A stretch of 64,000 nt of DNA from Camillea tinctor (taxonomy: Eukaryota; Ascomycota; Sordariomycetes; Xylariales; Xylariaceae), in the NCBI GenBank assembly GCA_022578605.1, contig MU394128.1:62001-126000 (forward strand), written 5' to 3'. A program made the position numbers and the translations under genes. Shown here in pieces: positions 23,571 through 36,032 of the stretch. A model generated the notes under the pieces. It searched no databases. It was not told the origin of the DNA and worked only from the letters and a program-made list of their open reading frames with translations. Position 1 is the first letter of the stretch. Every line of letters starts with the position of its first letter.

Positions 23571-24923
23571 ATGCTGGCCAGCAGACTGGGCGGCACTTGT
23601 AACCGCAATGTCGTATCGCTATTCCTGGCATTCCTCCTGTTCTATGCCCTCCTCGCCGCCTACCTGAGCACCAAATGCTACCGCGACCCCTCGTCCATCT
23701 TCTTCCGAGCTGAGCATGCCCGCGTCCTTTCGTATTCCTCGTTCCGTCGATCCCAGGCCCGCAAGTTTGGCGACCAACAGGCTATCCTGCATGCGCCAAT
23801 CAAGTGGGTGAACTCGACTGGCACCAGCACCACGACTGGCCATGGCCCCGACTTTTGCATCGGCGTGGGTTCCGTCGATCGGCACGGGTTCTCGTACCTA
23901 AAAGAAACACTGGGCTCGATCCTCGAAGGGCTTAGCGATGCTGAACGTAGGCGTATCTACGTCGTCGTGTTCCTCGCGCACACGAATCAAACGCAGCACG
24001 AGGATTACAACCAGCCGTGGCTCGTCAACATGGCCGACGCCCTACCGGCGTACCCCTCTAATCGCGAGACCGCCGCGTTGATCCGCCAGCTCGAGGCCGA
24101 CAGCAGCTACGAGTCGCATGCGCGCAAGCAGAAGATTGACTACTCGGTGTTGCTGTCGGCGTGCGCGCGCGTGCGACCTCGCTACACCATGACGCTTGAG
24201 GACGACGTCATCGCCCTCGATGGCTGGTATCACCGCGCGCTGGCTGCGCTGCAGACCGCCGAGCGCAAGACCGCCGAGCTCGGGCGTGAGCGCGACGGGT
24301 TCCTCTACCTGCGCGTGTTCTACGATGGGCGGCTGCTGGGTTGGAATAGTGAGGAGTGGCCGCTGTATGTGGAGGCGAGCGTGGGCGTGGAACTGGCACT
24401 TCTCGCATTGCTCCTCGCGCTACGATGGCGGTTCCCATCCACGCGGTCCAGCTTGCTCACGCGCAGCACCATAATACTCGCGTGCGGTGTGTGCGCGCCT
24501 ATGGCCATTGGACTATTCTTTGCGGCAGGTCGAAGCTGCGTTCTGCCGCGCCGCGAAGGTGTGCACCTGATGCACAAGTACGCGTGCTGTGCACAGGGGC
24601 TCGTATTCCCGCAGGAACAGGTCGTGAACCACTTGCTACCCATGTACCGCGACACAGACGATTCATACGCCGCCGTCGACACCTTCCTTGAGGACTGGGC
24701 AGACGAGCACGATATGTTAAGATGGGCGGTTACCCCGGTGCTGATACAACATGTTGGTGGGAAGAGTTCGCACGGTGCCGGGGACCAGAAGACGGGACGC
24801 TTAACGGACGATATGCCGTTTGACTACTCATTTGAAACGAATGATCCGGTATCCCTTGCCGAAGAACACTGGAGGTGGCTCGCCGACATGACAGATGATG
24901 CGGATGTAAAGTTAGGGGGTTGA
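23571..24923 (+). CDS. PGAP4-like Golgi glycosyltransferase (GPI-anchor side chain)
   Basis: An intronless 450-residue protein. Residues 13-35 form a signal anchor (VVSLFLAFLLFYALLAAYL). The luminal part begins a GT-A-like fold (DFCIGVGSVDRHGFSYLKET) with a metal-binding acidic motif MTLEDDVIALDGWY near residue 210. It continues FLYLRVFYDGRLLGWNSEEW. Two hydrophobic segments then follow (about residues 270-285 and 300-318), and the fold resumes with QGLVFPQEQVVNHLL. A glycosyltransferase domain split by a pair of membrane spans is the hallmark of PGAP4/TMEM246, the GPI-GalNAc transferase of animals. The fungal sugar donor is not known to me, so I infer only a GPI- or glycan-modifying transferase of the Golgi. 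Codon use is strongly GC-rich compared with the flanks. Confidence 0.8.
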   Translation: MLASRLGGTCNRNVVSLFLAFLLFYALLAAYLSTKCYRDPSSIFFRAEHARVLSYSSFRRSQARKFGDQQAILHAPIKWVNSTGTSTTTGHGPDFCIGVGSVDRHGFSYLKETLGSILEGLSDAERRRIYVVVFLAHTNQTQHEDYNQPWLVNMADALPAYPSNRETAALIRQLEADSSYESHARKQKIDYSVLLSACARVRPRYTMTLEDDVIALDGWYHRALAALQTAERKTAELGRERDGFLYLRVFYDGRLLGWNSEEWPLYVEASVGVELALLALLLALRWRFPSTRSSLLTRSTIILACGVCAPMAIGLFFAAGRSCVLPRREGVHLMHKYACCAQGLVFPQEQVVNHLLPMYRDTDDSYAAVDTFLEDWADEHDMLRWAVTPVLIQHVGGKSSHGAGDQKTGRLTDDMPFDYSFETNDPVSLAEEHWRWLADMTDDADVKLGG

Positions 24924-26907
24924 AAGAGGGGGGAATAACTGTTTAGGTTGTTTTTTTTTCTTTGAGGAAAATCTTGTTTGTTGTGGGATATACGATACCT
25001 CTAGGTTACCTATGGGCGCATGCATTGGCTTTTCCTTGGAGACAAGGATGACTAAGGGGGGAGGCAAAGCAAATGCATGAAGATGCATATAGCCTGGATC
25101 ACGGGACACGCTACCACGCACTCATAAACCCTATACCGGAATGGATATGAAGTCCATCACGAAAGAGGCAGGAATGAAAGCGTACTACCGTTATCGTGCA
25201 GCCAGCTACTTCATATCTCATCTCTCGGCTTACATTTCTTGCCGTTAGCTATATCATCATACGAAAACGAGAGCATAATATTGGTATGCGGATATACTGA
25301 GGCTCTTACCGTTATGAGGCAAGCTATCATAAGCTACCTTCCTGCCGCTGGAGCAGGGACGGGGAATGGATACGAAACAGGCAGGTGGTCTTCTACTATG
25401 CACTAAAGACAACCGACTGCGGGCGTCCTGGTCAATGGAAATACCATGTATCAAGCAAACCTTCCACCATCAGAATGAGGTAGTAGGTTGGGGTCTGTAA
25501 ATAAAAAAAACCACTTAAGAGAAGGGGTTGGAACATATGAATACGTGAAGGGTAGACCTGCTGCACTCACGTATAACTAAGAACAACTTGGAAGTACGAC
25601 GTCTTCCAACGTTAGAATATCCGAACCGAGATCATATATGGTTTCGGTCCGCTCTTCAAAACTGAAGGGGTGGCAGCTTGGGGATTGGCGAGGAAGGTGC
25701 TATAGCTACCCTCAGGGGTATCAAATAGGAGTTAGTGACAGTCCAGTATCTTAGTTCACCATCATCATTACAACTCATTCATTTATTTTCTGTCGCAAGA
25801 AGGTTGTCGTGAAGGGTTCCCGTAACTAGATTATTAGCACGGGCTGATGAGGTGAATACGGAAACAGTTTACGCAGGCCTAGGGGTGAGTGCTTACCAAT
25901 GATAGTATAAAAGCGTGGGTTAAAACTAAGGGAGATTATGTGTGTTATATATGGAGAAAGGGGAGAGGGGGAGGGGGCAAATAAGAATTAAGGGGACATA
26001 AAGACTTATATATAAATATTTGACATTATTTCAATGCACAACCGGGTTTTCCTTCAGTAAGTAAATATTCAAACTCTAAGAATAAGGAATTGCTTTCTAC
26101 CATGTGTAGGCACACAATATCAATACCTTCCTCGGCCTTTTATCTAAACTTTAGGAGAAAGGGCCCGTTTTCTATAAATGTTAAGCGTTCCCTTCTATCG
26201 AATGCCCAAACCTTCCTTCACATCGAGGAGCGCTTAGCTGTGGATTGTCTACTGTGACATCACCAATGTCTTCCCTGAGGTTATGCCACACCTACTGTCT
26301 CAACAAGCCGTGGTGATTCAAGGCTTCAGCCATCCCGAAGGATATTTCCTAATTTTATCCTGTTCCATACTTACTTTTTCAACATAATCTCCTTATCTCA
26401 TCACCATTGTAGTCTCGAGATGGTTGGGGATATGTAGCATTGTTCATCTGAGTATGTAGTCTCGATTAGAGTTTGCCTCATTATTTACTTGCTAGTGAAC
26501 TACCAACTCTCGCTCGACGAACATGGATGATCTCAGTTTCGGGTGGATAGGTAGATTCTTACTTGATAAATATATGATGGTATATGTAGGTAAGTCATGG
26601 GAAATACGTGTGAATGTGCTTACTTGGGGATATGTTCGGAGACCTAGTTGGGACTCTACGATTCAGATCTGTCCTTGGCCACGGCATACAGAGAAGAGTC
26701 ATTTCCCCACAGATTGTTATGCAGAAGAAGAGAAGTAAGAAGGAACTCTCTCCAGCTTGGACCAAGAGCTAGGTATGTACTTATCTATATATCTAATGGT
26801 ACAATCATTTTAGGGCACATGGACCAGGTCACGGTTCTGTTACGGGCTCCCATGTGTACTAGAGTTTGTAGTGAGACAGCTAGGGGGCAAAGGTCCTGAA
26901 CATATCA
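24924..26907. other. 2-kb spacer
   Basis: Between the PGAP4-like gene and the 3' end of the SRR1-like gene. Only short random frames. No gene, RNA or transposon remnant recognised. Confidence 0.5.
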
Positions 26908-27821
26908 TCAAGAGTCTCCATCCCGTCGCCAGTGGATATACGTGTTCGAGAAGGTCAGCTGGTCATCGTCCGGAAACGGGACCTTATCGCACCGCTCGTT
27001 AAGTTCCTTCATGCACGTCCACTCCTCCTCCTGAGGACTGTGTATGCTAAGCAGTCACGTAGGTAACCCCAACATATTAGTCTGGGGAAAAAATAAAGCA
27101 GCTAGAAAAGGAACAAAAAATACCAGGAAGAAGAAAAGGGGAAGACAGGAGAAGGAACTGCTACTCACTCTTCCCACACCTCATAAGCAGTCCCCACAAA
27201 CACAGCCGGCACGCACCCCGCGATAGCCCGCGTATACACGTCCCGGTACATATGCACGGCGAAGAGTAGCGTCCCAGGGCCCACCACGGCGAACGCTTCG
27301 GGCGTATCCACGACGACGTGGCCCAAGCCCTCGAGGAAAGCCCGATCCGTGGGCGTGAACAGGGGCTCTTGAAAGACGCAACGGATGGCGACGTCGCTGT
27401 CACCGCCCTGCCGCTTCCGGTAGTGGTCGACCATAAATAAAAAGGCAGCGAGCTGGACGTGCGCGCGCCGCCGCAGCTCCCACGACCCGTCGTCCGGGTC
27501 GAAGGTGCCGATGCCGAGGCACACGGCGGTGGATACAGATAGGGGCGGCGACAATGCTAGGGCGGCGGCGAGCTGCTCGCCCAAGGGTGATGCGGCCCAT
27601 TGCGAGGCGATGCGGTCGTGGGCTGTGCGGACTTCGTCGACGGTGAGGTTGGAGATGCGCGGGCCCCGCTTGGGGATATCGGAGGAGGAGTCCCGGGGTT
27701 GGGGCCAGGACTGGGTCCGTCCGGGGTTCCGGCGGCGTCCTTTACGGCGGACTTGGGTCCATTCTTCTTGCGCGGCCGGTTGGACACAGGGGTTCTTGAA
27801 GGATGCGGGGTTGGATGTCAT
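26908..27821 (-). CDS. SRR1-domain protein
   Basis: Exon 1 is 27821-27169 (donor GTGAGT). Exon 2 begins at 27037 or 27046 (both acceptors are in frame) and ends at 26908, giving 260 or 263 residues. The ATG opens MTSNPASFKNPCVQPAAQEE. A basic N-terminal region (VRRKGRRRNPGRTQ) precedes the SRR1-like fold: AVCLGIGTFDPDDGSWELRR, then HVQLAAFLFMV, IRCVFQEPLFTPTDRAFLEGLG, HVVVDTPEAF and GPGTLLFAVHMYRDVY. The short last exon ends in TFSNTYIHWRRDGDS, the usual NT-x-IYW ending of fungal members. The family is named for Arabidopsis SRR1; its yeast member Ber1 is linked to microtubules. The molecular activity is unknown. Very GC-rich third positions. Confidence 0.88.
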
Positions 27822-29852
27822 ATTTTACTAGGTCAACAATTTATAAGTTAAATAATTGTAGTTCTTCTTCTTTCCCTTTTTGTGTGTGTGTATGGTAAGG
27901 TTGTGGAGTTGGTCTGCGACTTTGACAAGGATTGCTTTAGAGTCTAAATTCGGCCTATGGTTTTTGTAGTATAGTGTTTTTCAATCAGGTATTGATGTAG
28001 GTACACTACTACTTACTACTACTACAACATACTAGGTACTAACATGATGCGAATACATAAGTGTTATGCAAGATCCCGCGTGAGTACATATTGACATATT
28101 GACATATTTCAATACATTAGGTATACAATATCTACTCGAATTATTTAGGTTAGTTCGAGTACATTCGTAGATAATTAATTTACTCTGAATTTGCTGAAGG
28201 TGTTCATGGACCACCGAAGCCCTCAGCCTTCAGCCCTCAGCCTGCAGAACGTAGTAATCAGGCTTACTATGTCACATCGATTGATCGTATCCAATCTAAT
28301 GTAGGTAACACGAGGCTCGGGGATGGATGAACTGATGGTCGTACGAACGGATCTAATCCATGGTGAGGTCAACGGTGATCGGTACAAATGTATACATGTG
28401 TACTTCCATAACCTAGGTGTTAGATAGAGAATGCAGGTGCGGGTGCTGACGCTGATAATGCGGAGTGATGGTGAGATTGATGGGTAATAAAATACAAATC
28501 CGTAATCTGCATGCATACCTAGGTACCTACACAAATACATACACCACACCACACCAAGAAGAAAAGAAAAGGCAAGAAAAGGCAAGAAAAGGCAAGAAAA
28601 GGCAAGAAAATCTCCAAAAATAGCCCCGCAACCGACAGCTTGGGGGCTAGATCTTGTCTGGTCAAAGTTGCTGTACATATGTGGTGTACTGTATGCCGGC
28701 GCTTAAACCCAGACCATGCCACTCTCCCACTGACCAACCAAGATTCACCATTGTCCATGCACCCCTGCCTAGCGCGTCCCTCTCCCCATGCTCCCCTTGC
28801 GTAGTGACATCGTTGCTAGTCCAGATTCGGTGAACCGTGCCTCGCGATTGGCTGCGCATCAGCAAATCACTCCCGCCGGCACCCTGGCACTAGCGACTCG
28901 CTCTGCTCTTGTTCCCAGCCAGTCACTCTTCCTATTGGTCAACTCTCGTCATGTCAACAGGGACATAGAGGTTGAACTGCACGTCGTGCACATCTTCTGG
29001 GCCTTCTCACTGGTCCGTCCGACCTAAAATGCCGCCCATTCATTCGGACCCCAAGCAAAATTCATTCCCCCATCCAGCAAGCCAAGATTACCGAGTGAGA
29101 AAGCAAGAAAAAGCTCAGGTGTGATGTGTGGATATTTGGTGGTGGTGTGGTGTAAGTTGTTAGTCGAGGTGGGCAAAAACCTCGTTGACTGATTGGACCG
29201 ATTCTTGTTCACTCCATGCTCATGTACATGTGGTGAGCATTTTCAATTTCATTTGAATTGTGATATCTCTCCTCTCCGGCCACACCTTTATGAGCCTTTT
29301 CCCTCCTTTCTTCCTTTTTTCTTTTCTTCATTCAGCCTACGCCCAGCCTTGGTTTCCCCAAGCCCAAGCCCAAGTCCAAGCCTGTCTAGTCAACCAGAGC
29401 CCTCTCTCTCTCACACACTCACTCTGTCTCTCTTACCCTACCTCTCTCTACCCTACATCCGCAGCTCGATCCCAATTCGCAATACGTAGCACATCGCCGG
29501 ACGTTGTTCTTGTTACTGCGAACAGCTGCATATTATATTCACGACGGTGACGGTAGAATAATCGATTAAGAACTTTTATCAAACAGTCTTCTTGATCTTT
29601 TGAGCAAGAAAAGTCGAGTGCGAGGAAACGTCACGGGTTATAGTGACATTGGTACCACGGAACGAAAGCGATAAATCGGGAAAAGATAGGCATAGCAAAA
29701 AAAAAGAAGGAGGTAAAGGAAGAAGAAGAAAAAAGGAGAGAGAAAGTCCAGAGATCTTTTTGGCAAATCCCAGCCCCGCTGAGGCGTCAATTCAAAGCCA
29801 AAAAGGACAAGTAAAAAAAAAACCGGAAAAAGGAATAATAAATAAATCGAAA
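27822..29852. other. 2-kb spacer with CT-rich promoter
   Basis: Divergent upstream region between the SRR1-like and BIM1-like genes. Contains a 10-bp tandem repeat at 28571-28610 and several ATTGG (inverted CCAAT) words between 28840 and 29200. A strongly pyrimidine-rich stretch runs from about 29290 to 29460 on the plus strand. The open frames here are low-complexity and not convincing as genes. Confidence 0.5.
28571..28610. repeat. Four perfect copies of GGCAAGAAAA
   Basis: Four identical, uninterrupted 10-bp units, preceded by two partial units. A plain minisatellite in the spacer. Confidence 0.95.
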
Positions 29853-30857
29853 ATGCTGTGTTCAGTCCTGTTGGCCGTAACGGCCTCAACTCTAGCAGCA
29901 GCTCACATCGTCATCACGTATCCGGGATGGAGAGGTGACAACCTCATCACGAACGAGACATGGCCCTACGGCATGCAATGGATGTATCCATGTAAGTAAA
30001 AGCGGATCCCGTCTTTCAAGAAACATACAACCAATTTCTATTTTTATTTTTATTTTCATTTTTATTTTATTTTATTTTTCCTTTTTACTAAACATTATAT
30101 CTTCAACTCCCAGGCGGCGGCACCACTCTGACCACGAACCGGACGTACTGGCCCACGACGGGCGGCGCCATCGCCTTCCAGCCGGGATGGTTCCAGGGGC
30201 ACAACACGGCGTTCCTGTACGTCAACCTGGGTGTCGGCACCGACGGACCCGACGGCGGCCCGGGGAACATGTCCAACCCCATGGTCTCGCCCTTCCAGCT
30301 CCTCGGCCCTTCCAACGGTCCTTACCCGGGTACCGTCTGCCTGCCCCAGGTTCCCGTGCCCGCCAACATGCACTTCAACGCCGGCGACAACGCAACGATC
30401 CAGGTTGTTGAGATTGCGCAGCATGGCGCGGCGCTGTTTTCGGTACGTTCAATTTTCTGTCATCCTTTCTTCCCTTCTACCCTATTCTTCTCCCTACGAA
30501 AAAAAAGAAAAATAAGAGAAACGAAAAAAAGGGGGGGAGAAGGGAGAGGAAAGGGGTAAAATTATCTATCTATATAACATCTCTTACTAAACGATCGTGT
30601 ATGTATAGTGTGTCGATATAACCTTCGCCGACCCGGGCGACAGCCGCATCGCCAAGGTCAACGAGTCCAACTGCTTCAACAGCACCGACCTCGGCTTCGC
30701 CGAGATCTACACTATAACCACGACCCCCATCGGCGCCGCCGCCAACATGACCACCAGCGGTGCCTCCCCATCCTCCCCGCTCCTGTCTCTATCTCGGCTG
30801 GGCGGCTGGTTCGGATACCTGCCCCTGCTGGCGGGTGGTGCCTTGCTGTTGATATGA
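29853..30857 (+). CDS. BIM1/X325-like copper-binding GPI-anchored protein
   Basis: Three exons (29853-29991, 30114-30442, 30609-30857) close in phase to 238 residues. The N-terminus is a signal peptide (MLCSVLLAVTASTLAAA) predicted to be cleaved just before His, leaving HIVITYPGWRGDNL. A mature N-terminal His is the copper ligand of the X325 family (BIM1/CBI1), relatives of LPMOs that take up copper rather than oxidise sugars. ETWPYGMQWMYPCGG and PTTGGAIAFQPGWFQGH are family blocks; the latter supplies another His. A Ser-rich linker (TTSGASPSSPLLSL) and a hydrophobic tail (YLPLLAGGALLLI) indicate a GPI anchor, so it should sit on the outer plasma membrane or wall. Three N-x-S/T sites are visible in the last third of the domain. 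A signal- and anchor-bearing LPMO-like enzyme is the alternative, but the block pattern favours X325. Confidence 0.88.
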
Positions 30858-31971
30858 TCTCCCGAAAAGCCCCGAGCCCGAGGGGATTTTTAACCTCCTC
30901 TTTTCTTTTTTTAATTACTCGGCAGAATATGTGTGCGTGGGAGCGTACGCTTGTGTGTATGATTGGAACTTTCTCCTTTTCTCAACTGAATATCCACCTC
31001 AAAAACTGGCAAAATTTATATAACCTACCTATATTGTCTGTACATATATAACCATATCACTGCTATTTACTACCTACGATTTTTATTATCATGCAGGATA
31101 ACCGAGCGAAGAGCGAGGAATGAAGGAAAGGGAAGATAGGCGTATGAGGCGAACAAGGCTTTCTTTGAACTTTTTAATATCATTTTTGTTGCAAAAGGGG
31201 GGAAAGTGAGATTATAATGAATATCGGCTTATGTCGTCTATTCCACGAAGAAGAAAACTATGAATAGGAGATGGTAACAGCAGAGACAAAAAAATTTAAA
31301 CCAAAAAATTACGAACAACTACCCAATATGTGATGTCTATACAAATTCATTCCTATGGGGATTTCTCTATTTTCATCTTTTCTAATCCTTGAAAAGTCAA
31401 GAAAAGAAGTGCAATTAACTACAAATACAGAACTGGCGAAAGTGAATCGTCTTTCGCCTCAATGTTAGTAAAATACACCCCCATGTATCTGAACCCCCTT
31501 GACACGCCGCACATCTTCTACGTCGTGTCTTGTTAGGCGCCGGTTTCGTGATTTGAAGGCCTGCCACCACCTGCCTCACTACCTATATAGTGAAACTATA
31601 ATCGAACGACCCGTTATATATCTAATTGGACAGTATGTTCTTACGACACTCACAAATTATGTAATTTAGGCCACTTGATAGGCCGGCCGTCACATGAAAT
31701 TCGGGAGTAAGATAGGAGATGTTACAAGTTACGAACTTCACATTTACCGCTGGCACACAAAGGGGCTCTCAATCATGTGCACGACTCAGTGTTCTGCCGT
31801 AATCTCTCTATTTGTTCTTTGTGTTTGGGTGTATGTTAGAGGGGGAGGGGAGAGGCTTATTATTCGTCTCTAGATTTTATCTCAGGAGAGGGCTGTTATC
31901 ATTATATGAGTTGGACAATTGAATCCCCCTTTGCGGCCCCATGCTATCTGAAGTGATACCCCGACCACCAT
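30858..31971. other. Intergenic between convergent genes
   Basis: AT-rich 3' flanks of the BIM1-like and DOA1 genes. No gene seen. Confidence 0.55.
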
Positions 31972-34481
31972 TTATTTCAATAGCCCTAGACATTCTTCTG
32001 CCATCTCCTTCACCCTTGGCTCGGACACCCGGTCTTTTGTCGAAGCGATCAGAGTAGACAAGCTCTTTGCTTCAGGGGCAGATTTGCCTATCACGGTTGT
32101 AAGAGTGCCTGAAGCCACCAGGGCTCTAAAAACCACCTCCCCATCGGTCTGCTTCCGCAATATCAGTGATAGAGCCGACAGCAACCGGATCTGTATGTCC
32201 CTGGGGACACTACCTAGTTTCTTGGAGGCTAGTACTGCATAATTTATTGTTGTCGTAGTAAGGGAGACGAGCAGATTTCGATTATAGGCGCCGATCGGGG
32301 TCTGTCCGCCAATTCCCAGTACACGGTCGATAAATGACACTACTCGACTTGCCTCTGATGGTTGTACTACCAGTTTCCGACCTTCCGCAGACTGGAAGAG
32401 GTTCACGATAGTTCGGAATGCCATCATAGCACAGTTTTCATTTGGCTGGCTTCCTTCAGAGACACCGTCGAGGGCAGCTGATACAGCTATTTGTACTAGC
32501 GATCCATGATCAGAAGATTGAAATTTGGCGCTGGCTGGCGAAGGCGCTATGCAACGAAGTAGGTCAAGGGGTGCAAGTCGATCCACATAATCCCATTGTG
32601 TGCACATCATAACCACCAGACCCATGACTGTCTCATCAGTCACCGGCCTTTTCGCTTCTAACGTCTGACGCAGCACACCAATAGCCTCTTGAGCCGGAGG
32701 GTTGAGTGAATAATCCTTGCGACCAGCAGCGACAAGGGCAGAATTGACGCTGAGAATTTTCTTGAATATAGCTACACCAAGGAAAAATTAGTATAAGAGG
32801 GAGGAGAGATTCTGAATATGAGGCAAAGAATCTGAATAACTTACGCTCATACTTGGCAGCAGTGATATCAAGGTACTCCTGATGTGGAAGGGCTCTCGTT
32901 CTAGAAGAGCTTACCTCCTCACTTGGTCGGTACCGAGACTCTGTGCCATATGGATCAGGTCCACCCGTCTCCCCGGAGGTTTGGCCGATCGTTGCGCCTT
33001 GTGTGTTCCTGATTATAAACTGTGCGACTTCGTCCAAGAAGTTCCCGGAAAGCTCGTTATCGTCGATAAATTTCCGAGCTCGCGTGTAAGGGTTCTCTGA
33101 AAGATTGTAAGGTAGCTTGAGTGAAGGTTGTCCTTCTTCGATTGCAACATCGAAGACATAATCATATGATTGGCCGTTATATTCAACCTTGCGGCCACTG
33201 CTGCCAGGAGAATCTATAACTGTACCGATATGAATCCATTGCTGTTGCGTCTCTGACCACTGATGTGCTGTCACGGTCCCGTCCTCTTGTCTAATCCTCT
33301 GGCCTTGACCCTCCTTGGTGCCTTTTTTCTTTTCGAGGAAATCAGGTCCTGGCAGATTCTCTTTGTTAATACTGCCATCTTGCTGTCGAGGTATAGAGAA
33401 ATTTTTCAGCGATTCCTCAAATTGAGAAATCGTCTCTGCACTGGCTACACGTTCCTCACTTCGGGAGAAAATGCGGATAACTCCATCGCTGGCTCCCGTC
33501 ACTATGTCCCCATTGGCAGCACACACGGCAACAGTCCAAACTGTGGTAGCAGGGTGTGTTATGGTTTGTACACACTCCGAACCTCGCCATATCCGAACCG
33601 TTCGATCTTCCCCTGAGCTCACTAGTTCACCAGAGGGGAGAGCGGTAAGGGCGAAGATGAAATCGGTGTGGCCATGAAGCTCACCAACTTGCTGGCCATT
33701 CAACTTCCATAGCCGGATGATGTAATCGTTGCTGGCACTAGCGATATCAGCACCACTTGGATGGCCTGGCGGGACCTGGCAGATAGCACGGACAACGTTG
33801 GGGGTATAGATGGTAGATCGAGGTTGTACCTCACCAGCGACGGCGGTCCGGAGGTCGTAGATACGGACGTTCTTGTCAGCGCAGCCAGTGACAACAGTAG
33901 TCTCATCTAAAGGGAGAACACTCCAAACGTTGCCTTCGTGGCCGCCGAGAATGAGCTCCGTTTCCCACTTCCCAACTCTCCATATGCGCGCTGTATTGTC
34001 ACAGCTACCCGACACGATGTGTTTACCACCAGGGGTGACGGCTAAGGCGCAAACGTTGTTAGTATGGCCAATAAGCAGACGCTCGGCATTGTCCGAAGGA
34101 GTTGCAGTGGCTGTTCTAACGTCAATAATTCTATCCTCGCCGCCCGAGATTATCAAGCCTTCTGGGAAATCGGAAGAGGGCGGGAGGAAGGTGATGCTGT
34201 TGACGTAGTCGGTGGCTTTATTCGTAGTCGAAGGTTCGAAGGTAGGGGGCGAGGTAGAGGTTCTTTTCCAAGCTCGAGCGGTCTCATCTCTGGAAGTAGA
34301 GAGGACCAGTTCCGGTGCGGGGAAGAAGACACAGCGGACCTACGATGATCATATCTCAGCGTTAGTCCATGGAGCATGATCCAGCACGAAGACTAAAAAT
34401 ATATTGGAGTAGATTGGAGAGCGAAAGACATACATCCTTTTCATGAGCAGTAAGTTGTGCTGATAGCTTGAAGTCGGACAT
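31972..34481 (-). CDS. DOA1: DOA1/UFD3 (PLAA) ubiquitin-homeostasis protein
   Basis: Exons 34481-34434, 34339-32845 and 32771-31972 close in phase to 780 residues (introns 94 and 73 nt). Residues 1-300 form a seven-bladed WD40 propeller; repeats such as GHTNNVCALAVTPGGKHIVS and GHEGNVWSVLP are plain. A PFU ubiquitin-binding domain follows at about 370-460 (HQWSETQQQWIHIGTVID to NPYTRARKFIDDN). A PUL armadillo domain makes up the C-terminus (about 515-775). This order WD40-PFU-PUL is unique to Doa1/Lub1/PLAA, which binds the Cdc48/p97 ATPase through PUL and sorts ubiquitinated cargo, including endosomal and mitochondrial substrates. The first exon encodes only 16 residues (MSDFKLSAQLTAHEKD). 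Its upstream DNA is a G22 run, an N gap and a C68 run, so the promoter sequence here is unreliable. Confidence 0.95.
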
Positions 34482-34508
34482 GACGATGGCGTCAGTGAAA
34501 GGCCTGTC

Positions 34509-34643
34509 GGGGGGGGGGGGGGGGGGGGGGCCGATTGGGTTTTTTTTTTTTTTAGCCGGTGTTTTGGGTGTGGGGGGGTGTGGGGTAAAAAATGGAGGGG
34601 GTGTTTTAAATTTTGGGAAAAATAAAAANNNNNNNNNNCCCCG

Positions 34644-34711
<68 letters not shown>
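34509..34711. other. Assembly gap flanked by extreme homopolymers
   Basis: A G22 run (34509-34530), a T-rich stretch, ten N (34629-34638), then CCCC-G and a C68 run (34644-34711). This is most likely a gap-filling or sequencing artefact. No real coding sequence should be inferred here. It starts 28 bases upstream of the DOA1 start codon. Confidence 0.9.
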
Positions 34712-34712
<1 letters not shown>

Positions 34713-36032
34713 AGTCGATTGTTTTTTTTTCTCGCAGGTCTTTGCCTTTGGTGGGAGAGAGGAGAATAAAAGGTAGGGGGTATTTAAATGTAGGGAACAA
34801 GTCACAAATCTTTCATAAATCTCATGGGCTAAGGGTTAAAAGCAAGGAGAAAAGGTATTGATCAAAGACGTTGTGGTTTGAAAGTTGGGTTAGGTATGGA
34901 AGTTGTTAGAAGAAGAAGAAGAAGAAAGTGTACAGTAATTATTAGTTAGAGTATGGATACATCCATGCATGCATACTAGATAGAGTTGCCCCTCACCAAT
35001 CTCATCTTAGAGCTACTACCCAAGCACTACCTATTCTTCGTACCTACCTCCCACCTACCTCGAATTACATAATACCTACTATGTACCTTCCCTTCTTCCC
35101 ACTATATAGTAGTACATACGTAAGGTAAGTGTACTCGCACGTTGTAACTGCTTACCTACATAGTAGGTAGGTACTACCTAAATAGGCACTTGTAATGTTA
35201 TAGAGGGAAGTGGTACTACGTGAATTATATATGTAAGGGAAAGAACAAGTAAGGGTATGCATCCAATTGCTAGTGTATACTCCGTAAACCTTAAACCCCT
35301 CTTGTCCTACTGCCCCTCATCTAGCTAATAATTACATATTGCCCACTTCTCCTAGATACGGTGCTAATTAGTGTACATTACATTGTATGTATTGTATGTA
35401 TGTAACCTACATAACTACTATGTACCTAGGTGCATACTTACCTAAGGTTACCTTTTTAGGTGAATGCGACAAGGACCCTCCCCCTAGGTTAGTCAATTAG
35501 TCTTGTCCATGTTGATTCGCCCGTTCACACTAACCTAGGTTAGGTTACTACTAACTAGCCTTAGCTGCTTCGAAACTTTGAATCTTCAACCTTCAACTTT
35601 CAACTTTCACATCCCATCTTCCTCCCATTGCCCTCTCTTCTTATTTTCTTTCCTTTCCCTTTTTCTTCACCTTCCCCCCCTCCGCCTCTCATTCTAACGA
35701 CCTTTTACGATTGAAAGAACTGTACGAAATCTAGGATTACTATTCTTCTAACCACATTTACCTACACCGTCTTATTTTCCCACGCAAAAAAACACACGCA
35801 CGCTCCTTTTTTTTGGCCGAGAATTCTGCGATACATCACCGGAACAAGCCACTTACAATACCTCGAATACCCTTTCACTACCAATCTCATAACATCTGAA
35901 TCGAGGCAGACCAAAGTTGCATCATTAACCTCAATCTATTTCGGCCCGCTGCGCGTGGAAACTTACCTCTCTTTTTCTTTCTCTTTCTTTATCCCGGTCC
36001 GTTCTGGCCTGTAATACTCGGTTGCTTCAGCC
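34712..36032. other. Intergenic, promoter side of STRAP gene
   Basis: Dense in TACCTA/TAGGTA words (35030-35470) and a short GAA repeat near 34907-34926. A CT-rich tract at about 35620-35690 and further pyrimidine runs near 35965-35995 precede the STRAP start. No gene. Confidence 0.55.

Noticed and set aside
28223..28678. Minus-strand 151-codon frame rich in Phe/Leu
   Set aside because: It results from the purine-rich 10-bp repeat read as FLPFLAF; composition is low-complexity and there is no splice or start context.
34362..34861. Open frames with long Pro or Gly runs
   Set aside because: They are created by the G and C homopolymers around the N gap.
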